From NCBI GenBank assembly GCA_015489815.1, contig WFZA01000058.1, positions 1 through 64,000 of the forward strand: a DNA stretch of 64,000 nt, in the 5' to 3' direction. Made by a program: the position numbers and the translations under genes. A model generated the notes under the pieces. The model saw only the letters and a list, made by a program, of their open reading frames with translations, was not told the origin of the DNA and did no database searches. Of the stretch, positions 8,504-18,054 are shown piece after piece; the stretch's first letter is position 1; every line of letters begins with the position of its first letter. The DNA is from Caldisericales bacterium (GTDB taxonomy: Bacteria > Caldisericota > Caldisericia > Caldisericales > Caldisericaceae).

Positions 8504-9373
8504 ATGCGGTCTGAAAAAGTAAGGTCTATTGTTGTGATCGTCGTAATAACGATTATATGGGGTGGGACATTTCCACTCGTTAAAACTATGCTTGGTGTAC
8601 TTTCACCGATGCAAATAGTTAGCTATAGATTCTTCTTTGCTTCTTTGTTTGCACTCCCATTTTTTATTTTGAAAGTACATAGACATAAAGAAGCGATTTT
8701 GAAGTTATTCTTATTAGGCGTTATTCTATTCCTTGCGTACTTTTTCCAGACTTTAGGGATGCGCTTTACGACTTCATCAAAAAGTGGTTTTATAACGGGG
8801 CTCTATATAGTATTCACGCCTATTTTTGCTCTGTTTTTTATCAAAGAAAAGCCTTCCGTAAAGTTGGTCGTTGCTCTTATTCTTTCCGTTATAGGACTTA
8901 TGCTTCTTTCAGGTGTTACTTTCCATTCGTTCAACTTTAACATTGGAGACTTTATTACCGTGTTTTCTGCAATTGCTTATGCAATCCAGATCGTTCTTAC
9001 GGCTATTTATGTGAGGGATACTGATGTTTCGTTTGTTGCTGCCGTTCAGATGATTTCGATGTTTTTGTGCTCTATGCCGTTTAACTATGCTAATTTTTTC
9101 AGGCCTCTGTCAGTTTGGATTATGCTGTCGCTGTTGTTTCTTGGCGGAATTGCGGGATACATTGCAATACTTGCTGAAGCGTACAGTTTAAAGTTTATTG
9201 ATCCAGATACCGCTTCTATTATTTTTACACTTGAGCCTGTATTTGCTGGTATTACTTCTTATATTTTTCTTAAAGAGAGGCCTACCTTTGTGGGTATGAT
9301 TGGGGCAGTTTTAATTCTTATTGCTATGTATTTTGCAATCTTTTCACATCCCTCACGGAGTATAGGCGAATAA
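8504..9373 (+). CDS. EamA-family (DMT superfamily) transporter
   Basis: About 289 aa with ten hydrophobic segments in two EamA repeats, the topology of drug/metabolite transporters. Characteristic elements are TIIWGGTFPLVK at the N-terminus, KSGFITGLYIVFTP at the start of helix 4, and LEPVFAGITSYIFLKE in the second repeat. The substrate is unknown (amino acids, metabolites or nucleosides in relatives). I place the start at the ATG at 8504 because a TATAAT ends 6 nt before it, so upstream TTG codons would not be transcribed. Its last 21 bp overlap the 3' end of the convergent gene. Confidence 0.88.
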   Translation: MRSEKVRSIVVIVVITIIWGGTFPLVKTMLGVLSPMQIVSYRFFFASLFALPFFILKVHRHKEAILKLFLLGVILFLAYFFQTLGMRFTTSSKSGFITGLYIVFTPIFALFFIKEKPSVKLVVALILSVIGLMLLSGVTFHSFNFNIGDFITVFSAIAYAIQIVLTAIYVRDTDVSFVAAVQMISMFLCSMPFNYANFFRPLSVWIMLSLLFLGGIAGYIAILAEAYSLKFIDPDTASIIFTLEPVFAGITSYIFLKERPTFVGMIGAVLILIAMYFAIFSHPSRSIGE

Positions 9374-10561
9374 CGGAACGAGCATTTCTTCTTCTGAAAG
9401 TCCCCCGTGTTTTCCTATTAGATTTATCTCTTCAGGCGGAGAAAGATACGAATAATTTTTATTATCCTTAATTATAAGGACAAAATCTCCTATGCGATTC
9501 TTAAATACTTCTTTTATCTGGTCGTTACCAAACAGTCCGACTTTTATTACTTCTTCTTTTCTAAGGGTGACGACATTTGGCAACTTCTCCAATGCCTTTT
9601 GTAATGTGCTTGATACCTTTGAATAGATATAGGGCGCCCTGAGATCTGAAAGCGGTGTAAGTAAGTGCTTTGATATTTCAGGAATGTTTGAAATGTCTAT
9701 GTTTTCTTCTGGTGGGGAAAAAATCTGTCCGTGGTCTGCTGTTATTAATAATATTGTATTGCTGTCAATACTGTCAATTAAGTAGCCAATCATCGTGTTG
9801 AGTTGCACGATTTCATTCATAACTGGCTGGGAGTACGGGCCGTATCTGTGGGATAGCGCGTCGATTGCCCACCAATAGCCAAAAATAAATTTTGGAGCGT
9901 TATCTTCTTTAATTAGTTTAACAATGTGGAAGAACATATCGGATGAGGTAAGATAAGGAATTTCGTTAAATCCCCTATAAAGGGCCTTTTCAAAGTGCGA
10001 GTTTAAATAACTTGCGTTTGTTACAATATAAGATTTTATCCCTTCCTTTGCGAGTTTCTCTCCTATAGTGCTTTCGGGCAGGTACCAATTTGTGTCGATG
10101 TGTAATTTACAGTGATTGGCGTTTGCAGGTTTTCCAAACAGGCTATTCAGTAAAAATCCGTATTCCTGTGAAAAAAATCTGTATCCTAAAAGTCCGTGTT
10201 CTCCAGGGGTAAGGCCTGTGGAAAGTGAGGGGAGTGCTACTGCAGTTGTTGATGGAAATACAGATGTAATTGGTAACAAGATACCGTTTTCTTTTAACTT
10301 TTTAAATGCATTGACTTTAGAGTTTTTCATTGCGTAGTTTAATAGTTTAAATCCCAGTGCATCTATTAATAAAAGTATAACTTTTTCCTTGTGGGTAAAA
10401 ATTTGTATCAGTTCCGGGATTTCGTCGTGGACAGGTGTAATGCCGAAATTTTTTAAAATAAAGGAAATGGTATTTACAATACTGTATTTTTGATAGTGAG
10501 GAGTTATAAGCCCTTCGAGCTTTGAGTTGGATTCTATTTCCTCTATTGTGTTAATATACAT
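9353..10561 (-). CDS. Alkaline-phosphatase superfamily phosphodiesterase/pyrophosphatase
   Basis: A 402-aa protein of the type I phosphodiesterase/nucleotide pyrophosphatase group. Predicted metal ligands and nucleophile are Asp67 (LLLIDALG), Thr105/106 (FPSTTA), Asp234 and His238 (WAIDALSHRYG), Asp276-His277 (TADHGQ) and His385 (GKHGG). The block STGLTPGEHGLLGY is typical. There is no signal peptide, so it appears cytoplasmic, unlike many family members. The substrate is unknown. AGGAGG precedes the ATG. It diverges from dnaG and converges on the EamA gene with a 21-bp overlap. Confidence 0.85.
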   Translation of the reverse strand: MYINTIEEIESNSKLEGLITPHYQKYSIVNTISFILKNFGITPVHDEIPELIQIFTHKEKVILLLIDALGFKLLNYAMKNSKVNAFKKLKENGILLPITSVFPSTTAVALPSLSTGLTPGEHGLLGYRFFSQEYGFLLNSLFGKPANANHCKLHIDTNWYLPESTIGEKLAKEGIKSYIVTNASYLNSHFEKALYRGFNEIPYLTSSDMFFHIVKLIKEDNAPKFIFGYWWAIDALSHRYGPYSQPVMNEIVQLNTMIGYLIDSIDSNTILLITADHGQIFSPPEENIDISNIPEISKHLLTPLSDLRAPYIYSKVSSTLQKALEKLPNVVTLRKEEVIKVGLFGNDQIKEVFKNRIGDFVLIIKDNKNYSYLSPPEEINLIGKHGGLSEEEMLVPLFAYTP

Positions 10562-10643
10562 TATTTGCCTCCTGCGATAAAATTATACAATTTTGCAAAA
10601 AATATAAAAGGAAAATTTGTCGCTCATTCGTATTTAATAAGTG

Positions 10644-12365
10644 ATGAAAGATTTAAGAGAATATATTGAAGAACTACACGACAAAGTTGACATTGTGGAT
10701 GTAATTTCTAAATATGTGAAACTTAAAAAGCAGGGCAGAAACTATGTGGGTTTATGCCCATTCCATAATGAGAAGACTCCTTCTTTTGTCGTAAGCCCTG
10801 AAAAGCAGATATTTCACTGCTTTGGGTGTGGGGCAAGCGGAGATGTAATAAAGTTTATTATGCGCATTGAAGATGTGGACTTTAAAACTGCGGTAAAGGA
10901 GCTGGCAAAAGAAGCAGGTATGCCTGAACCACACTTTACCAGGCAAACATCGCAATCTGAAAGTGTCAATAAAGATGAGTTGTTCAAAGTTATGGGCCTT
11001 ATTACAGACTTTTTTCATTCTCAACTAAACGAGAAAGTTGTTTCTTATTTGAGAAATAGGGGCGTTACTGATAAATCAATTGAGCGCTTTAAGTTAGGGT
11101 TTGCTGGGGATAATACTGGATTGCTTCTTTCGTTTGCAAAGGAACGCGGTATCGATGCTAAAGTCCTGGAAAAGTTAGGGCTATTGCGGAAAAGTACAGA
11201 TGGTAAAGTGCATCCTTACTTCTGGAACAGAATTATTATACCGATATTTAATGTAAAGGGTAATGTGGTTGCATTTGGCGGCAGAATTGTGGGAAAAGGC
11301 GAGCCAAAGTACTTAAATTCCCCCGATACGGTAATTTTCACGAAAGGAAACTTATTGTATCCTATTAATTTTGCAAAGGACGCAATGCGAGAAAGTAGGA
11401 GTGCTATCGTCGTTGAGGGCTACTTTGATGCTCTTATTTTGCAGCAGGAGGGAGTGAACAATGCAGTTTCTTCAATGGGGACTTCCTTTACTGATATGCA
11501 GGCTAAGCTTATAAAGCGCTATGCAGATACTGTTTACTTCTTATACGACGACGATGCTGCGGGTGTAAAAGGTGCTGAGCGTGCCGTGGAAGTTGGAAGC
11601 AAAAGAGGATTAGTCGTAAAAATAGGCGTTCCGTTTGGTGGCCTTGATCCGGATGAAATTATTATTAAGTACGGGAAGAGTAGACTGGACGAAATAATTA
11701 AGAATGCAAAAGATCCCCTTGAGTTTATCGGAACTGCTGAACTTAAAATAGAAGGAGACACTCCTCAGGGGCGTTCTCGTGTCGTTCAAAAAATGCTTGA
11801 GACTGTTTCCAAGATTGCAAATAAAACTGAGGCGTACGAGTATCTAAAAGAAATTAGCAAACTTTTTAAGATAGACATGCCGTTTCTTCTTGACCAATAC
11901 AATGCGTTAAACAAACAGTTGAAGAAGAGGAAGAGCTATGCAAAGCAGCAGCTACCCTCTATTGACAAAGTAATTGAAGCTGAAAAACTACTCGTTCAGG
12001 CTGTTATCCAGCGTCCTGAAACTCTAAGTGCAATTGAAGAACGCATTGATGTAGAAGATGTTTTCGATCCAGAATTTAATCACATTTTTGCTGCTGCAAA
12101 GTCCGATATTGAGCAGGGAAAAATTCCTGATCCAAAAAACTGGGTTCAACTTACTGATAAAGAATTGGAAATTGCTACAGAACTTGCCCTTAAGGATGTT
12201 GCTTTGGTTAACGACTTTGCAATAAAACAAACGATTGAAAATTTGAATAGAGACATTTTATACCGCTCTCGTGCAATCGCTCTTTTAAAAGAATTCGAAG
12301 AAAGTGGAGACCTTGATAAACTCAGGCAATATAACGAAATTCTGAGGAAGTTGAAAGGAAGGTGA
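10644..12365 (+). CDS. dnaG: DNA primase
   Basis: About 573 aa. The N-terminal zinc-binding domain has Cys38, His41, Cys59 and Cys62 ([20 protein letters not shown]). The TOPRIM catalytic core follows, with VVEGYFDAL (Glu near 257) and FLYDDDAAG near 300. The C-terminal ~130 residues are helical, as in the DnaB-interacting domain. It makes RNA primers at the replication fork. A GTG lies one codon before this ATG, so either may be used. No ribosome site is visible, and a TTTAAT lies 5 nt upstream, so a leaderless mRNA is possible. It is followed directly by rpoD, a classic macromolecular-synthesis pair. Confidence 0.95.
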   Translation: MKDLREYIEELHDKVDIVDVISKYVKLKKQGRNYVGLCPFHNEKTPSFVVSPEKQIFHCFGCGASGDVIKFIMRIEDVDFKTAVKELAKEAGMPEPHFTRQTSQSESVNKDELFKVMGLITDFFHSQLNEKVVSYLRNRGVTDKSIERFKLGFAGDNTGLLLSFAKERGIDAKVLEKLGLLRKSTDGKVHPYFWNRIIIPIFNVKGNVVAFGGRIVGKGEPKYLNSPDTVIFTKGNLLYPINFAKDAMRESRSAIVVEGYFDALILQQEGVNNAVSSMGTSFTDMQAKLIKRYADTVYFLYDDDAAGVKGAERAVEVGSKRGLVVKIGVPFGGLDPDEIIIKYGKSRLDEIIKNAKDPLEFIGTAELKIEGDTPQGRSRVVQKMLETVSKIANKTEAYEYLKEISKLFKIDMPFLLDQYNALNKQLKKRKSYAKQQLPSIDKVIEAEKLLVQAVIQRPETLSAIEERIDVEDVFDPEFNHIFAAAKSDIEQGKIPDPKNWVQLTDKELEIATELALKDVALVNDFAIKQTIENLNRDILYRSRAIALLKEFEESGDLDKLRQYNEILRKLKGR

Positions 12366-12369
12366 GAAT

Positions 12370-13497
12370 ATGAACGAAGAAAAAGAAAAATCATTGAAAA
12401 TGATCAAAAATTATTTAAAGAAGTTAAAGAATCTGAATAAGGAAGAAAAGGAAGTTATCAGGAAACTTTTTGAAAGAGGTAGAGTGACGGGTGTTCTTAC
12501 CTACGATGAGATTGCAGATGCGCTTGCCAAAATTCCTCTTTCCGTAAAAAGGATTGATGAATTTTACGCAATGTTATCCAAACTTAATGTAAAGTTTGGA
12601 AGTGCAAAAATTATCGCACGCACTCTTGGAAAGCGTTCTCGTGCTTCTATTGACAGAACAGAGATTACGGAATTGAAAAATCCAGTTCAGTCGTATTTAG
12701 TAAATATTGGTGCAATAGATTTGCTCACTCCTGAAGAAGAGCAGGAATTGGGCCGAAGAATAAAGGAAGAAAATGACGAAGAAGCCAAAAAACGCCTTAT
12801 CGAGGCAAATTTACGACTCGTCGTAAGTATTGCAAAAAGATATACGGGACATGGGCTTTCATTTTTAGACCTCGTTCAGGAAGGAAATCTCGGCCTTATA
12901 AGGGCTGTTGAAAAGTTTGATTATACAAAAGGTTATAGGTTTTCTACTTATGCAACCTGGTGGATCAGACAGGCAATAACAAGAGCGCTTGCTGACCAGT
13001 CCAGGCTGATTAGAGTGCCCGTGCACATGGTAGAAAGCATAAATAAGATTGACCATGCCGTAAAGGAACTTATGCAGGAATTGGGGCGAGAGCCTACATA
13101 CAAAGAAATTGCGGAGAGGACGGGTATTCCTGAGAAGAAAATTACGAAGTATCTGCGTCTTGCGCAACAGCCACTTTCTCTTGAAATGCCTGTGGGGGAT
13201 GAAGACGAAAGCAGGCTGGAAAACTTTATCGAAGATAATAGGACTTTAACTCCAGAGGGAGAAACGATGAATTCCTACTATAGAGAACAGTTGGAAAAGG
13301 TTATGGATAAATTAACTCCAAGAGAAAGGGAAATTATCAAACTGCGTGCAGGACTTGAAGGAGAATATCCACATACATTGGAAGAAGTTGGCACAATATT
13401 TGGCGTAACGAGAGAACGAATCAGGCAAATTGAAGCGAAGGCAAAACGCAAACTCCAAAAGTACTTGAAGGAATTGGAAAAAAATAAGACTGCTTAA
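12370..13497 (+). CDS. rpoD: Primary sigma factor RpoD/SigA
   Basis: A 375-aa sigma-70. A short region 1.1-like N-terminus (about 1-80) is followed by regions 1.2-2 with [12 protein letters not shown], the -10 recognition helix [14 protein letters not shown] (about 194-207) and region 3. Region 4 has the -35 helix-turn-helix [20 protein letters not shown] near the C-terminus. Full conservation of regions 2.4 and 4.2 fits the TTGACA/TATAAT-type promoters found across this window. It starts 4 bp after dnaG, with GAAGGTGAGAA as ribosome site. Confidence 0.97.
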   Translation: MNEEKEKSLKMIKNYLKKLKNLNKEEKEVIRKLFERGRVTGVLTYDEIADALAKIPLSVKRIDEFYAMLSKLNVKFGSAKIIARTLGKRSRASIDRTEITELKNPVQSYLVNIGAIDLLTPEEEQELGRRIKEENDEEAKKRLIEANLRLVVSIAKRYTGHGLSFLDLVQEGNLGLIRAVEKFDYTKGYRFSTYATWWIRQAITRALADQSRLIRVPVHMVESINKIDHAVKELMQELGREPTYKEIAERTGIPEKKITKYLRLAQQPLSLEMPVGDEDESRLENFIEDNRTLTPEGETMNSYYREQLEKVMDKLTPREREIIKLRAGLEGEYPHTLEEVGTIFGVTRERIRQIEAKAKRKLQKYLKELEKNKTA

Positions 13498-13505
13498 TAA
13501 ATTTG

Positions 13506-13838
13506 TTAATAAACTTTGTGCCCCGGTGGCACGGGCTTCTGGGGCACGAGCAATACCACTTTCCCTTCTGCGTCGTTTACTCCCAGCACGAGAACTTCTG
13601 AAATAAACTTTCCTATTTGCTTTGGCTTCAAATTCGTAATTGCCACAACTTCCATACCTACTAATTTTTCTGGGGAGTAAAGTTCGGTAATTTGAGCACT
13701 TGACTTCTTGATGCCTAATGGGCCGAAGTCTATCCACAGCTTAATTGCAGACTTCTTTGCTCCGATAAACCTTTCTGCTTTTATAACTTTACCTACCCTT
13801 ATTTCAAATCTATCAAAAGTATTATTTTTACTCTGCAT
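13506..13838 (-). CDS. csaA: CsaA-like tRNA-binding-domain protein
   Basis: A 110-aa stand-alone EMAPII/tRNA-binding OB-fold protein, the length of CsaA. Recognisable segments are FDRFEIRVGKVIKAERF near the start, the SSAQIT strand and VVAITNLKPKQIG. CsaA has chaperone-like and tRNA-binding activity in Bacillus. The start is set at the ATG at 13838, which overlaps the pepT stop region by 11 bp. An earlier in-frame start would lie deep inside pepT. The alternative reading, a detached MetRS beta domain, has the same fold. Confidence 0.88.
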   Translation of the reverse strand: MQSKNNTFDRFEIRVGKVIKAERFIGAKKSAIKLWIDFGPLGIKKSSAQITELYSPEKLVGMEVVAITNLKPKQIGKFISEVLVLGVNDAEGKVVLLVPQKPVPPGHKVY

Positions 13839-15063
13839 ACTTTTCAAAATTTGTAAATTCTTTAATGATACCAACAATTACCTCTACTGCCTTTTCCATT
13901 GATAGAATTGGGATGTATTCAAATATACTGTGTGCATTGTGTCCGCCAGTAAAAATATTTGGAGTGGGTATACCCATAAACGATAATCTTGCACCATCTG
14001 TTCCTCCACGAATTGGTTCTACTTTGGGCTGAATTCCTACGCTTTTCATTACGCTAATTGGTATTCGTGCGACCTCGGGATATAGGTCTACAATTTCCTT
14101 CATGTTGTAGTAAGAGTCTTTTAATTCGTATCTTACTGTGGTTTTACCGTACTTTTTGTTAATGAACAATGCGTTTTCTTTTATACTACTTTTCATTGAT
14201 TCAAATTCTTCTTTAAAGAAACTGCGTATTAATAATCTTATTTCTGCATAATCTACAGTGCCATTAAAGTTGTGGATGTGAAAAAATCCTTCGTATCCAG
14301 ATGTAAATTCTGGGGATTTGTTGCACGGTAGTAAAGATAGCAGATCCATCCCTATTTTGATAGCGTTTTTCATTTTGTTTTTGGCGACTCCCGGGTGAAT
14401 ACTGGAACCCGTAATTTTGTATTGGGCTGTTGCTGCATTAAAATTTTCGTATTCAAAACTACCTATTGCTTCGCCGTCTATAGTGTATGCATAGTCTACA
14501 TTGAACTTTTTGATGTTAAATTTATCCATTCCTCTACCAATTTCTTCGTCTGGGGTAAATGCGATCATAATATCTCCATGTTTTATCTCTGGGTGTGAAA
14601 TTATATATTCAATCGCTGTAACAATTTCTGCTATTCCTGCTTTATCGTCTGCTCCTAATAGTGTGGTACCGTCAGTTACTATGATGTCCTGCCCTTTGTA
14701 TGCCTGAATGCATGGGAATTCCTCCACTTTCAGTACGATGTGTTTCTTTTTGTTAAGGACGATGTCTTTCCCGTTATACTTTTCTATTATTGAGGGTTGT
14801 ACATTTTCTCCAGGAGCATCCGGTGCAGTATCGAGGTGTGAGATAAAACCGATGGGTGGAGCGTCTTCTACATTTCCTGGTATTTTGCAGTACAGGTATC
14901 CGTGTTTATCTATCTCTGGCTTCAAGCCCAGTGTTTCTAATTCGTTAGCGATAATTCTGGCTAACTCTAACTCGTTTTTGTTGCTCGGCATATTTTTTTC
15001 GTCTTCGCTTGATTGGGTATTTATTTTTGCATATTTTATAAATCTCTTCACAAGATTTTTCAT
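13828..15063 (-). CDS. pepT: Peptidase T (M20B tripeptidase)
   Basis: A 411-aa dizinc aminotripeptidase of family M20B. Metal ligands and catalytic residues are visible: His76 and Asp78 (ISHLDTAPD), Asp139/140 (GADDKAG), Glu173/174 (PDEEIGRG) and a C-terminal His in GGHNAHS. It releases N-terminal residues from tripeptides in the cytoplasm. GGAGAAAGAG provides the ribosome site. csaA follows with an 11-bp overlap, so the two form a small operon. Confidence 0.95.
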   Translation of the reverse strand: MKNLVKRFIKYAKINTQSSEDEKNMPSNKNELELARIIANELETLGLKPEIDKHGYLYCKIPGNVEDAPPIGFISHLDTAPDAPGENVQPSIIEKYNGKDIVLNKKKHIVLKVEEFPCIQAYKGQDIIVTDGTTLLGADDKAGIAEIVTAIEYIISHPEIKHGDIMIAFTPDEEIGRGMDKFNIKKFNVDYAYTIDGEAIGSFEYENFNAATAQYKITGSSIHPGVAKNKMKNAIKIGMDLLSLLPCNKSPEFTSGYEGFFHIHNFNGTVDYAEIRLLIRSFFKEEFESMKSSIKENALFINKKYGKTTVRYELKDSYYNMKEIVDLYPEVARIPISVMKSVGIQPKVEPIRGGTDGARLSFMGIPTPNIFTGGHNAHSIFEYIPILSMEKAVEVIVGIIKEFTNFEKYAE

Positions 15064-15132
15064 CTCTTTCTCCTTTTCCTTAGTTGTTCTTTTAACAAAT
15101 TATATATGTGACTCTATAATTTTGAAAGTGAT

Positions 15133-15160
15133 TTTCAAATTTTTAGTCAAAAGGTATAAT
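15133..15160 (+). promoter_or_regulatory. Likely promoter of the lipoprotein gene
   Basis: A perfect TATAAT at 15155-15160 with a weak TTTCAA at 15133-15138, 16 bp upstream. The leader would be about 24 nt and contains a GGGGG ribosome site. Confidence 0.45.
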
Positions 15161-15190
15161 GTAAATAAATTATAAATGGGGGATGATTTT

Positions 15191-16363
15191 ATGACCAAGA
15201 GAAGATTGGTAGTTGTATCCATTTTGCTGACTTTTCTACTCAGCGCATTTGTTGGATGTTCTCCGAAAAAAGAGAGTAACTCTTCAGTGAATTCTAATCA
15301 AAATCATTCAGGTAGTAGTACACTTGCTGGTGTAAAATACTTTTCTGTGGGGAAGACATTCAGTATAAATGGGGGTCTGTTCAGGGTGGATAAAGTGGAG
15401 AAAGTTGACAGGATCAAGAGTAATTTTTCTGGCGGATACTACAGGCCAAAAAATGGAAAGTTTCTTGTTGTTTACTATACATTTAAGGGCAATGGACATT
15501 CTGGTGCTTTCAATACTGATTCAATCAGGATAAAAATAAATGGAAAGTTATTTGCTTCCTCATCTGATGTGGATGTTGCTACTGATTATGCTCACCAAAA
15601 AGGCGTGTCGCCGCTAAGTTTTGCTTTGTGGTCGAATAAAAGTTCAAAGAAGTTCCTTGATGTATACGATATTCCTGAAACTGAGACACTATCCATTTGT
15701 TGGCTTGGAGATAAAAATGGTAAAACAGTAGAGATTGCTGAGGTAAAAGTAGATAATCTGAAAAGTACAAGTCAGAGTGTTGCCTATCAGTATGCTTTTG
15801 CTAAAGAATGGTTACAGATTGCGCTGAAGAAAGCTCGCGTGTGGCACAACGATATCCGTATATATATGATTCAAGGAAGCAATGTTTCCGTTGCTGAGTC
15901 GGTGGATTTTGCAAATGGTAGATATAAGCCAGAGAAATTGAAGCTTGCGCCTACTGATGGCAGGGCGCTTTACTGGGAATATTATTTTATTTCTCCATCG
16001 GACAAAAATTATCTGTATATTGTTGAAATATCTGACGGTAAAGTGGTAAAAAGTAAAAAGTCCGGTATTGCTGCGTTATTTGTTTCACCTAAAGAAATGC
16101 TTTTGCCTTCTCAAATAAAACTTGACAGCAAAGATGCAGTAAACATTGCAATGAAGGTTTTTAACTCAAACAGTGCATTTAATAAAACAAACGGCCTTCT
16201 TATTAAGTATGTATTTAGCTATCCACTGGAGTTTAAAGGAAGTAATGGCAAACATATTCCTGTGTGGACTGTTGAGATGACGGCCTTTTCTAAGAATTAC
16301 TTTAAGATTTATATTAATGCAAATACGGGAGAAGTCTTAAAAAAATATATTAAAGAAAGCTAA
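15191..16363 (+). CDS. Lipoprotein with DUF4352-like and PepSY-like regions
   Basis: About 390 aa. A charged N-terminus and hydrophobic helix end in the lipobox FVGC (Cys23), so the mature protein is lipid-anchored outside the membrane. A Ser/Asn-rich linker follows. The middle part (FRVDKVEKVD...FLVVYYTFKG) resembles the DUF4352/telokin-like fold of secreted lipoproteins. The end (PVWTVEMTA...KIYINANTGEVLKK) resembles a PepSY domain. Both domain calls are by eye. I prefer the ATG at 15191 over one at 15176, because GGGGGATGA then acts as ribosome site. Function unknown; it appears to be a single-gene unit. Confidence 0.7.
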   Translation: MTKRRLVVVSILLTFLLSAFVGCSPKKESNSSVNSNQNHSGSSTLAGVKYFSVGKTFSINGGLFRVDKVEKVDRIKSNFSGGYYRPKNGKFLVVYYTFKGNGHSGAFNTDSIRIKINGKLFASSSDVDVATDYAHQKGVSPLSFALWSNKSSKKFLDVYDIPETETLSICWLGDKNGKTVEIAEVKVDNLKSTSQSVAYQYAFAKEWLQIALKKARVWHNDIRIYMIQGSNVSVAESVDFANGRYKPEKLKLAPTDGRALYWEYYFISPSDKNYLYIVEISDGKVVKSKKSGIAALFVSPKEMLLPSQIKLDSKDAVNIAMKVFNSNSAFNKTNGLLIKYVFSYPLEFKGSNGKHIPVWTVEMTAFSKNYFKIYINANTGEVLKKYIKES

Positions 16364-16432
16364 AGACGTATTTTTATTTTTGGCATTTAATTATATCATA
16401 CAAATGTAAACAATAATTTATAGGAGGTATAT

Positions 16433-17164
16433 ATGGCTGAATTTCATATTAGATGTGAAAAAGAAGATATCGCTGAATACGTTATGCTGGTAGGCAATCC
16501 ACAACGAGCGGAAAGGGTTTCTCACCTTTTGGAGAATGCAAAACTCGTCAATGAATACAGATTACTTTATGTTTATACAGGTACATACAAAGGAGAGCGG
16601 GTTACAATTGCAACTACTGGAATGGGTGCACCGTCTACTGCAATTGTGCTCGAAGAACTTATACATCTTGGAGGCAAAGTTTTTATACGTGTTGGTTCGG
16701 CGGGAGGTATTGACCCAAAATTAACTGTAGGAGATGTTGTAATTGCAACAGGAAGCGTGCGTGACGACGGTACAACTCCTGCTTATTTGCGCACTACTTT
16801 CCCTGCAGTAGCCGATTTTGATGTTCTTAAAACGATGGTGGAAGTTGGCAAGTCTATAAAGAAAGATGTTTCTTATGGGGTGGTTATCTCTGAAGACCCG
16901 TTCTATATACCGTATAGCAAAGAGGAAATGGAAAAATTTGCACAAAGCGGGGTTAAGGCAATAGAAATGGAAAGTGGCTGCGTGTTTATCGTTTCTCAGT
17001 TCAGGGGTGTTAAAGCAGGTGCTGTATTTGGTTTGGACGGAAACGTATATCTGAACAAAATAAAGCCAGCAGGAACTGAGGATATTTACAAAAAGGGAGA
17101 GGACATTGCGATAAAAATAGGGCTTGAGTCACTTTATACACTGTCAAAGGAAGGAATTAAATGA
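16433..17164 (+). CDS. udp: Uridine/purine nucleoside phosphorylase family (Udp-like)
   Basis: A 243-aa member of the PNP/UDP phosphorylase family. It cleaves nucleosides with phosphate to free base and (deoxy)ribose 1-phosphate. The phosphate-binding glycine strip VLVGNPQRAERV and the GMGAPSTAIVLEEL segment are clear. So are IRVGSAGGI and AIEMESGCVF, whose Glu binds ribose. Uridine specificity is likely but purine use is possible. AGGAGG precedes the ATG. It overlaps psuG by 4 bp, pairing two ways of freeing uracil from nucleosides. Confidence 0.88.
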   Translation: MAEFHIRCEKEDIAEYVMLVGNPQRAERVSHLLENAKLVNEYRLLYVYTGTYKGERVTIATTGMGAPSTAIVLEELIHLGGKVFIRVGSAGGIDPKLTVGDVVIATGSVRDDGTTPAYLRTTFPAVADFDVLKTMVEVGKSIKKDVSYGVVISEDPFYIPYSKEEMEKFAQSGVKAIEMESGCVFIVSQFRGVKAGAVFGLDGNVYLNKIKPAGTEDIYKKGEDIAIKIGLESLYTLSKEGIK

Positions 17165-18051
17165 TTATTAGAAAAGATGTATTGAATGCAATTAAAAAAG
17201 ATACACCTATTGTTGCGCTGGAAAGTACAATTATCGCACACGGCATGCCGTATCCTAAGAATGTAGAAATCGCACTGGAAGTCGAGGAAGAAGTGCGGAA
17301 AGAGGGCGCTGTTCCTGCAACAATTGCCGTAATAAAAGGAGAAATAATAGTGGGTCTTACGAGAGAAGAAATTGAGTACATCGGCAAGACAAAAGGTGTT
17401 ATGAAGCTTTCTACCAGAGAGATATCTTACTGTGTTGCTATGAAAAAGGATGGAGCAACTACTGTTTCAGCAACATCATATCTTGCAAAACTTGCTGGAA
17501 TTTCAGTTTTTGCAACCGGTGGGATAGGCGGAGTTCATAGAGGTGCATCAGAAACATTTGACATTTCAAGAGATCTAGATGAACTTTCCCAGACAAATAT
17601 TATAGTTGTTTCTGCGGGCGCAAAGTCTATTTTGGATCTTCCAAAGACACTTGAATATCTGGAAACAAAAGGTGTGCTTGTTGTAGGGTTTGGGACAGAC
17701 GAGTTTCCTGCATTTTATACGAGAAAGTCCGGACTTACCGTTCCGAAAGTCCAATCTGAAATAGATATTGCGAGAATATATACTGAGAAAAATAAGATTG
17801 GTGTTAAAAGCGCGATACTTGTTGCAAACCCCATTCCTCAAGAATACGAAATTGAAAAGAGTATTGTTGATAAATGGATTGATCAGGCTGTTGAGGAAGC
17901 AGATGAAAGAGGTATCAAAGGAAAAGCGCTTACGCCATTTTTGCTTTCCAGAATAGTGGAGATTAGTGGTGGAAAGGCGCTGTCTGCAAATATTGAACTC
18001 GTAAAGAATAACGCTCATGTTGCTGCAAGAATTGCTAAGGCTATGCATTAG
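17161..18051 (+). CDS. psuG: Pseudouridine-5'-phosphate glycosidase
   Basis: A 296-aa PsuG/IndA-family protein. It splits the C-C glycosidic bond of pseudouridine 5'-phosphate to uracil and ribose 5-phosphate. Family landmarks are VALESTIIAHGMPYPKN at the start, the Lys in IKGEIIVGL, and ATGGIGGVHRGA in the middle. No PsuK kinase, needed to make the substrate from free pseudouridine, is nearby. It is coupled to udp by a 4-bp overlap and followed at 3 bp by a methyltransferase. Confidence 0.94.
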   Translation: MIIRKDVLNAIKKDTPIVALESTIIAHGMPYPKNVEIALEVEEEVRKEGAVPATIAVIKGEIIVGLTREEIEYIGKTKGVMKLSTREISYCVAMKKDGATTVSATSYLAKLAGISVFATGGIGGVHRGASETFDISRDLDELSQTNIIVVSAGAKSILDLPKTLEYLETKGVLVVGFGTDEFPAFYTRKSGLTVPKVQSEIDIARIYTEKNKIGVKSAILVANPIPQEYEIEKSIVDKWIDQAVEEADERGIKGKALTPFLLSRIVEISGGKALSANIELVKNNAHVAARIAKAMH

Positions 18052-18054
18052 GGG

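Noticed and set aside
13312-13737. 141-codon minus-strand frame crossing the rpoD end and csaA
   Set aside because: It overlaps two well-supported genes, csaA in another frame of the same strand, and shows no domain.
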